Shown piece after piece: positions 43,818 to 52,623 of a stretch of 64,000 nucleotides of DNA; position 1 is the first letter of the stretch; each line of letters opens with the position of its first letter. Below the pieces are notes generated by a model. The model saw only the letters and a list, made by a program, of their open reading frames with translations, made no database searches and was not told the origin of the DNA. A program made the position numbers and the translations under genes. Source of the stretch: Gammaproteobacteria bacterium (lineage in GTDB: Bacteria > Pseudomonadota > Gammaproteobacteria > Pseudomonadales > Halieaceae); the NCBI GenBank assembly GCA_030427085.1, contig JAUHXH010000002.1, forward strand, positions 744,001 to 808,000, in the 5' to 3' direction.

Positions 43818-44974
43818 TTGATAACCTCCAGTGCGCCGTCCATCAGCAGGCGGCGGGAAATGATGACACGCATGATTTCGTTGGTGCCTTCCAGAATCTG
43901 ATGTACCCGGGTGTCGCGCACGTGGCGCTCCATGGGGTACTCCTTGATGTAGCCGTAACCACCGAACAGTTGCAGGGCGTCATTACAGACGTTGAAGCCC
44001 GCGTCGGTGGCGAAGCGCTTGGCCATAGCGCAGTAGGTGCCGGCCTGGGCGTCACCGCTGTCGAGCTTGCTGGCGGCCAGACGCACCATTTGCCGGGCAG
44101 CCACCAGTTCGGTCAGCATGTCGGCCAGCTTGAACTGGGTCGCCTGGAAACCGGCGATGGCGCTGCCAAATTGCTGCCGTTCCTGCACGTAGGCGGTGGC
44201 TTCTTCCAGAGCCTGTTGTGCGGTGCCCACGCTACAGGTGGCGATGTTGATACGGCCGCCGTCCAGCCCTTCCATGGCGATGGCGAAGCCCTGGCCTTCC
44301 GCACCCAGGCGGTAGGCCACCGGTACGCGAACGTTGTCGAAACTGACCATGCGGGTGGGCTGGGCTTTCCAGCCCATCTTTTCTTCGTTCTTGCCGTAGC
44401 TGACGCCCTCGGCGTCGGCGGGTATCAACAGGGCGGACACACCTTTTGGACCGCCTTCCCCGGTGCGCAGCATCACCACCAGCACGTCGGTCTCACCGGC
44501 GCCGGAGATAAACACCTTGCTGCCGTTGACTACGTAGTTGTCGCCGTCGAGCGTAGCGGTGGTGCGCAGTGACGCGGCATCGGAACCGGCGCCCGGCTCG
44601 GTCAGGCAATAGGAGGCCAGTTTGGTACCCATCACCAGCTCCGGGCACCACTCGTCGATCACCGACTGGCTGCAGTACTTGCCAATCATGCTGGTGGCCA
44701 TGTTGTGGATGGTGAGGAAGGCTGCCGTGGCAGTACAACCGCGCGACAATTCCTCCACGATCAGGCTGGCATCCAGGCGTGACATACCCAGGCCGCCGGC
44801 GGATTCCGGGGTGTACATGCCCATGAAGCCCAGTTCGCCCGCTTGCACCAGCGCATCCTTGGGGAAGTGGGACTCTGCGTCCCACTGGGCGGCGTTGGGT
44901 GCCAGCACCCCTTCGGAAAAGGCGCGCGCGGTCTCCGCGAACGCCAGTTGGTCCTCGGTCAGGGAGAAGTCCAT
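43814..44974 (-). CDS. Acyl-CoA dehydrogenase (isobutyryl-CoA dehydrogenase role)
   Basis: A 386-residue flavoenzyme. CLTEPGAGSDAASLRT and VFISGAGETDVLVVM are the FAD/substrate signatures; FGSAIAGFQATQFKLADM and LFGGYGYIKEYPMERHVRD follow. ILEGTNEIMRVIISR holds the catalytic Glu. The size and the gene set (hydratase, hydroxyacyl-CoA hydrolase, MmsB) make isobutyryl-CoA dehydrogenase, the third step of valine degradation, the best assignment. It lies seven bases downstream of the aldehyde dehydrogenase gene. Confidence 0.9.
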   Translation of the reverse strand: MDFSLTEDQLAFAETARAFSEGVLAPNAAQWDAESHFPKDALVQAGELGFMGMYTPESAGGLGMSRLDASLIVEELSRGCTATAAFLTIHNMATSMIGKYCSQSVIDEWCPELVMGTKLASYCLTEPGAGSDAASLRTTATLDGDNYVVNGSKVFISGAGETDVLVVMLRTGEGGPKGVSALLIPADAEGVSYGKNEEKMGWKAQPTRMVSFDNVRVPVAYRLGAEGQGFAIAMEGLDGGRINIATCSVGTAQQALEEATAYVQERQQFGSAIAGFQATQFKLADMLTELVAARQMVRLAASKLDSGDAQAGTYCAMAKRFATDAGFNVCNDALQLFGGYGYIKEYPMERHVRDTRVHQILEGTNEIMRVIISRRLLMDGALEVIK

Positions 44975-44981
44975 GGCGACC

Positions 44982-46388
44982 TCAGCTAAATTTGGCGATC
45001 ACAGCATCGCCGAACAGGTCGGCGTCTTCCGGAATAACCTTGGTTTCCGCCAGCGGCTTGGACACCCAGGTTTCGTTGATCAGGTCGCGCCAGGTGATGT
45101 TGTTGTTGGTGGCATTGCCACCCCAGGAGCCGCAGCCCAGGGAGAAGGTCTGCCGCATGCCGTTCCACAGGTTGCCACTGTTGGAGGCGGCCTGGGGCTG
45201 GTTGACCATCACGCGGGAGGTTTTGGTGGCATCGGCGAAAGCCATGATGTTGTCGTCGCTGTAGGAGTAGATCCCACAGCTGTGCCCCTGGCCCTGGTAA
45301 GCCTGGATGCGGTTGGTCAGGTCGATGGCCTCGTTGATGTCCTTGACCCGGTACAGGGCCATGGTCACCGACAGCTTCTCGCCAGAGAAGGGGAAGTCGG
45401 GGCCGGCGCCGGTTTCCGGCACGATGAAGAACAGCTTGCCCTCGGGCAGTTCGATGCCTGCCATGCCGGCAATCTTGTAGGCCGGCTGGGCCACGATGGC
45501 GGTGTTCAGGTGGCCGTCAACCCAGATGGTGTTCTGCAGTTTGGTCTTTTCATCGGCGTTGAGCACGTAGCCGCCTTCGCGCTGCAGTTTCTCCATCATC
45601 TCGTCGTAGATGCTGTCGAACAGCAGTACCGAGTTGTCGGAGGAGCAGGAGGCCGCGAGGTCCAGGGTTTTGGAGATACGGATTTTCTCTGCCGCCTCGT
45701 CCAGGTTGGCGCTGTCGTCCACGGTGATGCAGGCGTTGCCCACGCCCACGCCCAGGGCAGGTGTGCCGCTGGAGTACGCGGCGTGCACCATGGCGCCACC
45801 ACCGGTGGCCAGCACGCGGTCACACTGGCGCATCAGTTCGTTGGTCAGGTCGAGGGAGGGCACTTCAATACCCAGCACCAGGTCTGCCGGGGCGCCGCAG
45901 CGCTCGATGGCATCGCGCATGTAGTCCACGATTTTCTTGTTGGTCAGCTTGGCGCGGGGGTGGGGGGCGATGATGATGCTGTTGCGGCCTTTTACCGCGG
46001 CAATGGCCTTGATCACCGGGGTCGCTTCCGGGTTGGTGGAGGGCGACAGCGCACCGATCACGCCCACAGGCTTGGCGATCTTCACGATATTGCGCTCGGG
46101 ATCTTCCTCGATCACACCTACCGATTTGTCGTTGATGATGTCCATCAGCGCGGCGCGGGTTTTGCGGTGGATTTTCAGGTATTTGCCTTCGTAGTTACCG
46201 AGTTGGGTTTCCTCCACGGTGAACTGGGCGATTTCTTCGGCGCGGTCTTCGCGGGCCACGGCGTACACCATGGCGCGGATCAATTCGTCCACCTGCTCCT
46301 GGCTGTAGTGGGCAATCTGTTCCTGGGCGCGGCGAGAGCGCTCGATCAGCGCGGCGATTTCTTGAGCGGGGGTAATGGCTTCAGACAT
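44982..46388 (-). CDS. CoA-acylating aldehyde dehydrogenase (AdhE/EutE/SauS-type)
   Basis: A 468-residue aldehyde dehydrogenase of the short, CoA-acylating branch. AKPVGVIGALSPSTNPEATPVIKA, IIIAPHPRAKLTNKKI and VLATGGGAMVHAAYSSGTPALGVG match the aldehyde domain of AdhE, EutE and sulfoacetaldehyde dehydrogenases. LAASCSSDNS carries catalytic Cys248. It lacks the MmsA-type layout (about 500 residues) despite heading a valine-degradation operon with mmsB. The likely role is oxidation of methylmalonate semialdehyde or a related aldehyde to an acyl-CoA, i.e. a non-orthologous substitute for MmsA (inference). The divergent AraC gene is 122 bases away. Confidence 0.87.
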   Translation of the reverse strand: MSEAITPAQEIAALIERSRRAQEQIAHYSQEQVDELIRAMVYAVAREDRAEEIAQFTVEETQLGNYEGKYLKIHRKTRAALMDIINDKSVGVIEEDPERNIVKIAKPVGVIGALSPSTNPEATPVIKAIAAVKGRNSIIIAPHPRAKLTNKKIVDYMRDAIERCGAPADLVLGIEVPSLDLTNELMRQCDRVLATGGGAMVHAAYSSGTPALGVGVGNACITVDDSANLDEAAEKIRISKTLDLAASCSSDNSVLLFDSIYDEMMEKLQREGGYVLNADEKTKLQNTIWVDGHLNTAIVAQPAYKIAGMAGIELPEGKLFFIVPETGAGPDFPFSGEKLSVTMALYRVKDINEAIDLTNRIQAYQGQGHSCGIYSYSDDNIMAFADATKTSRVMVNQPQAASNSGNLWNGMRQTFSLGCGSWGGNATNNNITWRDLINETWVSKPLAETKVIPEDADLFGDAVIAKFS

Positions 46389-46510
46389 GGTTTTATACCT
46401 GTGTTTCGATCAAGGTTCGGTCAATTATTGTGCAGTGGCGGCAGAGTCTAGCACCGCGTTGGTGCGGCCTGTATTGACGAAATTGCGAAGTTTATGGACG
46501 ATATTGCGGT

Positions 46511-47392
46511 ATGAGTACTCCTTCGCAATGGCCCCTGCCCGCCGCCGGTATCCGCTTTCTGACTCCCACCTTCATGGTGGAGAAGCTGGCTCGGCACCCG
46601 CTGACCAAGGATTGCTACCCAACGGCGATGGGGCACTATCCCAGCGCTACAGGGCATCGTATGCAGCGTAGCAGACACGACGATAACCTGCTGTTGTATT
46701 GCGTGGGGGGGCGCGGCTACCTGGCCTGCGACGAGTGGGAGGGGCCAGTTTCGGCGGGGCACCTGATGTTATTGCCTCAGGGGATTGCCCATGCCTATGA
46801 GTCCAGTGCTGACGACCCCTGGACGCTGTTCTGGGTGCACTTTCAGGGTGCAAGTACGGCGATTTTTATGCAGTACCTGGGCTATCGAGAGGGGCGGGTG
46901 CGAGTGGACATGGGCGTATCACCCATGCTCATGGGAACCTTTACCAGCCTGATGGAAGTGCGCCGCACCGGTTATTCAACCCGCGCCTTCATTAATGCCG
47001 CCAACCAGCTTCGGCACATGCTGACCCAGATGGGGCTGGAAATTCGTGCTCACCAGGGCCGGGGCCAGCCCGGTTTCGAACTGCAGCAGGTGCAGGCCTA
47101 CATGATGGCGCACCTGCGTGGCAGTTTGACCCTGGATGAGTTGGCTGCACGTGCCAACCTGTCCCGCTATCACTTCAGCAAGCGCTATAAAGCGCTGACC
47201 GGCTACTCCCCGGTGAAGCACTTCCAACACATGAAAATGGAGTTGGCGTGCGACTTGCTGGACAGCACGGAGCTGGGCATAGCCGCCGTCGCACGAGAAG
47301 TCGGCTATGAAGATCCGCTCTATTTTTCGCGTTTGTTCAAGCAGACGGTGGGGATATCGCCGCGGGAGTATCGGGGGTCTCCGCGCAAGTAG
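46511..47392 (+). CDS. AraC-family regulator (MmsR-like)
   Basis: A 293-residue protein. The N-terminal cupin-like sensor (GHRMQRSRHDDNLLLYCVGGRGYL, then LMLLPQGIAHAYESS and WTLFWVHFQG) matches AraC regulators that bind small ligands. The C-terminal tandem HTH is LTLDELAARANLSRYHFSKRYK and IAAVAREVGYEDPLYFSRLFK, ending SPREYRG. It is divergent from the valine-degradation operon, the position and family of MmsR in Pseudomonas, which activates mmsAB. A TTGACG (46474-46479) upstream may be its -35, but no matching -10 was found. Confidence 0.87.
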   Translation: MSTPSQWPLPAAGIRFLTPTFMVEKLARHPLTKDCYPTAMGHYPSATGHRMQRSRHDDNLLLYCVGGRGYLACDEWEGPVSAGHLMLLPQGIAHAYESSADDPWTLFWVHFQGASTAIFMQYLGYREGRVRVDMGVSPMLMGTFTSLMEVRRTGYSTRAFINAANQLRHMLTQMGLEIRAHQGRGQPGFELQQVQAYMMAHLRGSLTLDELAARANLSRYHFSKRYKALTGYSPVKHFQHMKMELACDLLDSTELGIAAVAREVGYEDPLYFSRLFKQTVGISPREYRGSPRK

Positions 47393-47398
47393 CGGAGA

Positions 47399-48436
47399 TC
47401 AGGAGCGCGCTGGCGCCGGGCCGGTGGAGTCGCGAGTGACCAGGGTGGGTCTGAAGCCATTGTCGCCACCGCCTTCCAGGGTTTGCCCCTGCTTTTCCGC
47501 CCGCACCGATTGAATCAGCAAAGTGGCGGCTTTTTCCGCAATCGCTGTGTTGGGCTGATGGGCGGTGGTCAGCTTGGGCCAGGTCTGGCGCGAGAACGGG
47601 CTGTCCTCGAAGCCGACAATGGAGAGTTCCTGCGGTACCGCCACCTGTTTCACCCGCGCGGCGAACAGGGCGCCGGCGGCGATTTCGTCGTTACAGGCAA
47701 AGATGGCGGTGGGGCGTTTGCGCCGGCGGAACAGTTGATTGGTGCGGTCGGTACCGGAATCGAAATTGTAGTCGCCGCCGAGTACCAGTTTGTCGTCGAA
47801 GCGGATGCCGTGGTGTTCCAGAGCGGCCTTGTAGCCGTTCAGGCGTTCGACACTGGAGCGGTGTTCGAGTTGGCCGCCGAGGAAGGCGATCTGGTGATGG
47901 CCCAGGTTGATCAGGTAGTTGGTGATGTCGTAGGCGGCCTGGAAGTCATCCACAAAGATGCAGGGCGTCAGGTCGTCCGGCTCGCTGGAGCCAGACAGAA
48001 TGCGCACGAACTGCACCTTCTTTTGCAGCAGGGCGGTGACCAGTTCCGGTGATTCGGAGAACGGGGGTGTTAGCACCAGCCCGGCAATATGGCTGTTGGC
48101 AGCCAGCTTCAGTAACTCGTCGGTAACGCTGTCGCTGGTGGCGTCCATCGGGTGAATCAACAGCTCATAACCTTGCTTGCGGCATTCATCGAGGATGCCG
48201 TGCTGCATGTCGATCACGTAGTGGCTGTTGGGGTTGTCGTAGATAAAGGCCAGAAACGAGGCCCCGCCACGCAGTTGTCGGGCCGAGAGGTTTGGTTGGT
48301 AACCCAGCTCTTCCACTGCAGCCCACACACGGGATTGCAGTTCCTCCCCGACCGAGGGTTCGCGATTGATCACACGTGAAACGGTTTTGAATGACACGCC
48401 GGCCAGCTTGGCCACGTCTTTTATAGTTGCCTTCAT
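47399..48436 (-). CDS. nagR: LacI-family repressor of GlcNAc utilization
   Basis: A 345-residue LacI-family repressor. The HTH (TIKDVAKLAGVSFKTVSRVINREPSV) and hinge (LGYQPNLSARQLRG) are intact. The periplasmic-binding-like effector domain has IFACNDEIAAGAL and ELSIVGFEDSPFSRQTWP. It adjoins nagK and is surrounded by hexosaminidase, symporter and receptor genes, so GlcNAc or its phosphate is the probable inducer. Palindromes of the LacI type (GACAACGTTGTC) occur at four promoters or starts in this locus, including its own. Convergent with the AraC gene (six-base gap). Confidence 0.85.
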   Translation of the reverse strand: MKATIKDVAKLAGVSFKTVSRVINREPSVGEELQSRVWAAVEELGYQPNLSARQLRGGASFLAFIYDNPNSHYVIDMQHGILDECRKQGYELLIHPMDATSDSVTDELLKLAANSHIAGLVLTPPFSESPELVTALLQKKVQFVRILSGSSEPDDLTPCIFVDDFQAAYDITNYLINLGHHQIAFLGGQLEHRSSVERLNGYKAALEHHGIRFDDKLVLGGDYNFDSGTDRTNQLFRRRKRPTAIFACNDEIAAGALFAARVKQVAVPQELSIVGFEDSPFSRQTWPKLTTAHQPNTAIAEKAATLLIQSVRAEKQGQTLEGGGDNGFRPTLVTRDSTGPAPARS

Positions 48437-48500
48437 ACTCGGGGTGCCAATCCTCCACGCTCTACGGATCCGTCCCCCGGGTCCGCCTTCCCCTGCCGGC

Positions 48501-48536
48501 AGTGTATCCGACCCGCCGGGGGATGACTACGTTGTC
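48501..48536 (-). promoter_or_regulatory. nagR promoter with overlapping NagR operator
   Basis: On the minus strand, TAGTCA (48529-48524), 17 bases, TACACT (48506-48501). The sequence GACTACGTTGTC (48525-48536) overlaps the -35; it differs by one base from the palindrome seen at the other nag promoters. This predicts autoregulation of nagR. Confidence 0.6.
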
Positions 48537-48547
48537 TCGCGGCGGGC

Positions 48548-49447
48548 TCAGCCAGCCAGCGACTGTCGCTCGTGCTGCGCCATACCGTACAGCACCGCGC
48601 CGATGTCGGGATCCGCGCGTGAATCCACCAGGTGTTCGGTTACTTCCCGACTCATCCAGGGAATGATTCGCGGTGACAAGCCGCCGAGCATGCAGAAGCT
48701 GTCTGCACCCGTGTCCAGCAGTTTCCCCGCCAGCGCTTCCAGATAGGCGGCGCCTTCCTGCACGATGGCCTGGGCGACGGCGTCGCCAGCTTCTGCCTGG
48801 CTGAGTACCAGCGGTGCCAGGCTGCCGTAGGTGCGGGAGGTGGCACCGGCCATCGCCGCAATAACGTTGAGGCCAGAGGTGCTCAGGTGGGCTTCAATCG
48901 CTGCTGTCAGGGAAGTCGCCGGGCCGAGTTCATCCATGGCCAGCAGAATTGCTTTCATGGCTTCCAGGCCCAGCCAGGCACCGCTGCCCTTGTCGCCGAA
49001 GGGAAAACCGTGAGCGCCGAAGTTGTGGCTGATGCCATTGCGGCAGGCGTAGCCGACTGACCCGGTGCCGGCCACGATCACCGCGCCGTCTTCGCCGCCG
49101 TGGGCGCCGAGGCAGGCGATATGAATATCGGTTGTCAGATAGAGGCGGGCAAAGGGATGCTGCCAATCGCTGACCTGCCGAAAGATGCGTGGAATATTGA
49201 CCCCGGCCAGACCAACGCCAGCCACCAGTTTACCCATCGCACTGGAAGGCAGGCCGGCATCGGCGAGGGCGCCGGCGGCCGCATCCACGATGGAGTCCAG
49301 CGCCTGATCCATGTTCTGGAAGGGATTGGCCGGGCCGGCCACCGCTGAACCGCGGTAGTCCTGTGCCACCACGGTCGCCCGGCACTTGCTGCCCCCGCCG
49401 TCAATTCCCAGATACAGCACACCTGGGCGGGGATTGAGAAATTCCAT
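48548..49447 (-). CDS. nagK: N-acetylglucosamine kinase (BadF/BadG/BcrA/BcrD ATPase family)
   Basis: A 299-residue ASKHA-fold kinase. YLGIDGGGSKCRATVV is the phosphate-1 ATP motif; AVIVAGTGSVGYA is the phosphate-2 motif; FPFGDKGSGAWLGLEAM carries the catalytic and metal region of the BadF/NagK group; the C-terminal FCMLGGLSPRI is the adenosine motif. Other marine and Shewanella-type nag clusters use this family for GlcNAc phosphorylation to GlcNAc-6-phosphate. GAGGTG precedes the start. The upstream leader contains a strong terminator. It lies upstream of nagR, which has its own promoter. nagA and nagB are not in the window. Confidence 0.85.
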   Translation of the reverse strand: MEFLNPRPGVLYLGIDGGGSKCRATVVAQDYRGSAVAGPANPFQNMDQALDSIVDAAAGALADAGLPSSAMGKLVAGVGLAGVNIPRIFRQVSDWQHPFARLYLTTDIHIACLGAHGGEDGAVIVAGTGSVGYACRNGISHNFGAHGFPFGDKGSGAWLGLEAMKAILLAMDELGPATSLTAAIEAHLSTSGLNVIAAMAGATSRTYGSLAPLVLSQAEAGDAVAQAIVQEGAAYLEALAGKLLDTGADSFCMLGGLSPRIIPWMSREVTEHLVDSRADPDIGAVLYGMAQHERQSLAG

Positions 49448-49448
49448 G

Positions 49449-49532
49449 TCACACCTCTAGTGATTGTTCTCGGTGTGCGTAAAAAAGCTGGTGTGCCCGC
49501 CGGCACACCAGCTCAAGCGAGGAGGCCGGCAT
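49449..49532 (-). CDS. Possible 27-codon leader peptide of nagK
   Basis: On the minus strand an ATG at 49530-49532 opens a 27-codon frame (MPASSLELVCRR...). It runs straight through the terminator hairpin, and its TGA ends one base before the nagK ATG. Ribosomes here would disrupt the hairpin and be coupled to nagK. The ribosome-binding site is weak, so translation is uncertain. Confidence 0.25.
   Translation of the reverse strand: MPASSLELVCRRAHQLFYAHREQSLEV
49481..49513 (-). terminator. Intrinsic terminator in the nagK leader
   Basis: AGCTGGTGTGCC and GGCACACCAGCT (49486-49497 and 49502-49513) form a perfect 12-base-pair stem with a four-base loop. On the minus strand it is followed directly by TTTTTT (49486-49481). 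It is oriented toward nagK and lies 34 bases before its start, downstream of the nagK promoter. A second hairpin (AGGCCGG/CCGGCCT, 49523-49543) precedes it. Confidence 0.75.
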
Positions 49533-49618
49533 TGTCCCGGCCTGAAGACGCGCCCCCCTGGCGTGTCAATGCACTTGCTACACACAAGCTCGTCCGATGC
49601 AGCTGGACTCGCGAGCAC

Positions 49619-49648
49619 ACGATAAACAATGTCGGACAACGTTGTCAA
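49619..49648 (-). promoter_or_regulatory. nagK promoter with NagR operator
   Basis: On the minus strand, TTGACA (49648-49643), 18 bases, TATCGT (49624-49619). The 12-base perfect palindrome GACAACGTTGTC (49635-49646) overlaps the -35 box, so a bound LacI-type repressor would exclude polymerase. The predicted transcript starts near 49612. Confidence 0.65.
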
Positions 49649-49896
49649 TGAGTCTCTGACATTCCATGTGAAGTGTGGATGTGACCCTGGGGGTAGAGGC
49701 ATCGTCGCTGTTGATGGTGGGGTGCCAGAAAGCCCGCCAGTGACAGTGATTACGCCTGCGCCAGGGATTAACCTGAAAAATATCGCTATATACAAAGGTT
49801 TTAAGGGAGGATTCATACTGAGGGTGAGCAATATAAGAAGAAGATAGCTGTTGGGGTGGGAAAATCCCGATCATTGTCCTGGGTTCAAAAAAAGTG

Positions 49897-49926
49897 TTGA
49901 CAACGTTGTCCTGTCGAGACTAGAGT
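49897..49926 (+). promoter_or_regulatory. Receptor-operon promoter with NagR operator
   Basis: TTGACA (49897-49902), 18 bases, TAGAGT (49921-49926). The palindrome GACAACGTTGTC (49899-49910) overlaps the -35 with the same geometry as at nagK. It drives the receptor and probably the following operon. Confidence 0.7.
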
Positions 49927-50026
49927 CAATCCCGATGCTGCCGCTGGAGCGTGCCAGATTCCGGTCGTAGCCCGTCAATAACGACACCGATATACCGATA
50001 AAGCCAAATAGAGCTGGGGAAGTTCA

Positions 50027-52597
50027 ATGTCTAACAAATTACGAGCCGCTATCCGAGCAGTAAACCGCTCCACGGTTGCCACTATCGGCGCCGCAACACT
50101 GGCGGGCCTGGGCAGCACCACCGTCATGGCCCAGGATCAGATGATGGAGGAAGTGATCGTTACCGGTATGCGCGGTAGCCTTCAGCAAAGCCTCGTCACC
50201 AAGCGCAACAGCGATGCTGTGCTGGATGCCATCACCGCCGAGGACCTCGGTAAATTCCCCGACAAGAACGTTGCTGAGTCCCTGCAGCGGGTTCCGGGTG
50301 TAACCATTCAGCGCCAGTTCGGTGAGGGTGCAGCAGTGTCCGTGCGTGGTGCCGGTAATGAACTGACCCTGACTACCCTGAACGGCCAGAACGTTGCCTC
50401 AACCGGCTGGTTTGTTTTCCAGCCCGCCAAGCGCTCCTTCAACTATGAGCTGCTGCCCTCCGAGTTGGTGGGTGATATCGAAGTGTACAAAAGCTCCCAG
50501 GCCGACCTGCTTGAAGGTGGCGTTGGCGGTACTGTCCAGGTGAACACTCGCCGTCCGCTGGAAATGGACGAGCTGGAAGTGTTTGCCCGCGCCGAAGCGC
50601 AGGACCAGAGTGACTCCGGCGAAGTAGACATGCTCTACAGTGGTCTGGTGAGCTGGCACAACGAAGCGGAAAACTTTGGTTTGACCGTTTCCGCCGTGAG
50701 CCAGGAGCGCAGCCTGCAGCGCCAGGGCAACGAAGCATTCTGGGAATGGGGTGCCGGCCCTGTTGCCTTCGAACAGGACCGCAAGCGCAGCGCGCTGACC
50801 GGTACCCTGCAGTGGAAGCCCACTGAAAATCTGGACCTGTTGTTCAACTACATCGACATGGAGATGGAAGCGAACAACACCAACCACGCATTGTGGCTGA
50901 CTCAGGGCAATACCTCCTGGAGCGGCGTGGATGTGCCCGCCGAATGTATGCTGCAAGGCACGCCGGTTTGCGGCCCGCTGAACGTGGCCTTCTCCCAGGT
51001 GCGTCCGCGTGAGGCGACCATGAAGTCCGAAGTGATCGATTTCATGGCGATTTACGAGGGTGACGGTTACCGTCTGGACTTCCAGGTGGGTACCACCGAA
51101 TCCAGTGGCGGCACCGACTTTGAAATGGTGTTGGAAGACGGCACCGGCGGCACCCCGATTGTTGGCGGTTCCTACGACTTCCGCGACGGTGAGCAAACCT
51201 GGAACACCGGCAACATCGACATGGAAACCTACGACCCGGGCTCGCTGGCCATGGGTACTGGCCCCAACTTCAACAACACACCGAAGACCGACGAAGAGCA
51301 GTACATTCAGGGCGATCTGGAGTTTGACTTGTCAAACGCCGGCCCGATCTACGCGATCAAGACTGGTCTGCGCTACTCCGATCACAACACCACCAGCCGC
51401 CGCAACGAGTACATCCAGGATCCGAACTTTAATCCTGTGATTTCTACCGAGTCCCTGCGCGACGGAACCATTGACGTGGGTGACGGCGACTACTCCATCA
51501 TTCGCTTCGACCCAGAGGCGCTGAAAGACTGGGCCAGAGCCAGCATCATTGGCGAAGTTGAAGATCTGGGTGCCTACAGTGAAATCGATGAGCAGAACTT
51601 CGCCGCCTACGCGATGGCCAAGTTCGAGAGCGAGAGCTTCCGCGGTAATCTGGGTGTGCGCTACGTCTCTACCGACGCAACTTCCACCTACTACCTGGAC
51701 GGTGTAAAAACCGAAACTGACGCGGATTACACCGAAGTGCTGCCGAGCTTCAACCTGGCGATGGATATGACGGACGACGTGGTCCTGCGCTTCTCCGCTG
51801 CCAAGGTAATGGCTCGCCCGCAATACGTCGATATGTACGTGAACCCCGACAACACCGGTACCAACGACGACCTGCCTAACAACCAGTTCTGGATCATCGG
51901 CAACGTGGGCCTTAAGCCCTACATCGCCAACCAGTACGACCTGGGTGTGGAGTGGTACTTCAACGAAGGTTCCCTGCTGTCGCTTACCCTGTTCACCAAG
52001 GACGTGAAGAACTTCGTGAACTTCCAGGAGCGTCCCGCTACAGCGGCTGAGATCCCCTTCCCGCTGAACCCGGACGAGGCCGCTTTCGGCTGGACTGTGC
52101 AGGAAAAGGTCAATGGCCCCGGTGCTGACATCAACGGTTTCGAAACCCAGTATCAGCAGGACTTCGGCAACGGCTTCGGTGCCATGGTGAACTACACCTA
52201 CACCGATACCGACACCTCGTCTGACACCTTCACGGATCAAAACACTGATCTGAGTGACAGTTCCCAGCACTCTGCCAACCTGGCAGGCTGGTACGAGAAC
52301 GACTTCACCCAGCTTCGCCTGGCCTACAACTGGCGCAGTGACTACATGATTCGCGATGTGGGCGCCTATGCCAATCGTCGTCACGATGACTACGGCACTA
52401 TGGACTTCTCGTCGCGCTGGTTCGTCACTGACAACATCATCCTCAACTTCGATGTGTTGAATATCACCGAGGAAGATGCGGTTCACACTGGCGCCAACCA
52501 GTTCTACACGGCGAACAGTGGTTTCACCGACGGTTTCCCGGTGTACTCCTTCGAAACCGCGCGTCGTATCCTGCTGGGTATCAGCGTCCGCTACTAA
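50027..52597 (+). CDS. TonB-dependent receptor, chitooligosaccharide type
   Basis: An 856-residue outer-membrane receptor. The signal peptide ends in STTVMA, then QDQMMEEVIVTGMRGSLQQSLVTKRNSDAVLDAI. This opening and AEDLGKFPDKNVAESLQRVPGVTIQR are the signature of the carbohydrate-linked TonB-receptor subfamily of Xanthomonas and Caulobacter-type bacteria. The barrel ends ARRILLGISVRY. The NagR operator at its promoter and the following GH20, symporter and nagX genes indicate import of GlcNAc-containing oligosaccharides (chitin or similar). GGGGAAG precedes the start. A terminator after the gene should make it the most highly expressed gene of the operon. Confidence 0.92.
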   Translation: MSNKLRAAIRAVNRSTVATIGAATLAGLGSTTVMAQDQMMEEVIVTGMRGSLQQSLVTKRNSDAVLDAITAEDLGKFPDKNVAESLQRVPGVTIQRQFGEGAAVSVRGAGNELTLTTLNGQNVASTGWFVFQPAKRSFNYELLPSELVGDIEVYKSSQADLLEGGVGGTVQVNTRRPLEMDELEVFARAEAQDQSDSGEVDMLYSGLVSWHNEAENFGLTVSAVSQERSLQRQGNEAFWEWGAGPVAFEQDRKRSALTGTLQWKPTENLDLLFNYIDMEMEANNTNHALWLTQGNTSWSGVDVPAECMLQGTPVCGPLNVAFSQVRPREATMKSEVIDFMAIYEGDGYRLDFQVGTTESSGGTDFEMVLEDGTGGTPIVGGSYDFRDGEQTWNTGNIDMETYDPGSLAMGTGPNFNNTPKTDEEQYIQGDLEFDLSNAGPIYAIKTGLRYSDHNTTSRRNEYIQDPNFNPVISTESLRDGTIDVGDGDYSIIRFDPEALKDWARASIIGEVEDLGAYSEIDEQNFAAYAMAKFESESFRGNLGVRYVSTDATSTYYLDGVKTETDADYTEVLPSFNLAMDMTDDVVLRFSAAKVMARPQYVDMYVNPDNTGTNDDLPNNQFWIIGNVGLKPYIANQYDLGVEWYFNEGSLLSLTLFTKDVKNFVNFQERPATAAEIPFPLNPDEAAFGWTVQEKVNGPGADINGFETQYQQDFGNGFGAMVNYTYTDTDTSSDTFTDQNTDLSDSSQHSANLAGWYENDFTQLRLAYNWRSDYMIRDVGAYANRRHDDYGTMDFSSRWFVTDNIILNFDVLNITEEDAVHTGANQFYTANSGFTDGFPVYSFETARRILLGISVRY

Positions 52598-52623
52598 GCG
52601 GCGCTGCACGGCCTGAACTAGCG

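Larger units (their letters stand above)
49448..50026. other. 579-base divergent regulatory region between nagK and the receptor
   Basis: Holds, in order, the nagK leader and terminator (49481-49513), the nagK promoter with operator (49619-49648), an AT-richer stretch without a convincing gene (about 49650-49890), and the receptor promoter with operator (49897-49926). A 72-codon plus-strand frame at 49629-49847 overlaps the operator and has no family or ribosome-binding site support. Confidence 0.6.

Noticed and set aside
44622-46451. 609-codon plus-strand open frame
   Set aside because: It lies antisense to the aldehyde dehydrogenase and acyl-CoA dehydrogenase genes; its protein is Gly/His/Val-rich with no family motifs. 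Such mirror frames arise from the GC-rich third codon positions of the real genes.
49629-49847. 72-codon plus-strand frame between the two nag promoters
   Set aside because: It starts inside the nagK promoter, lacks a ribosome-binding site and shows no motif.
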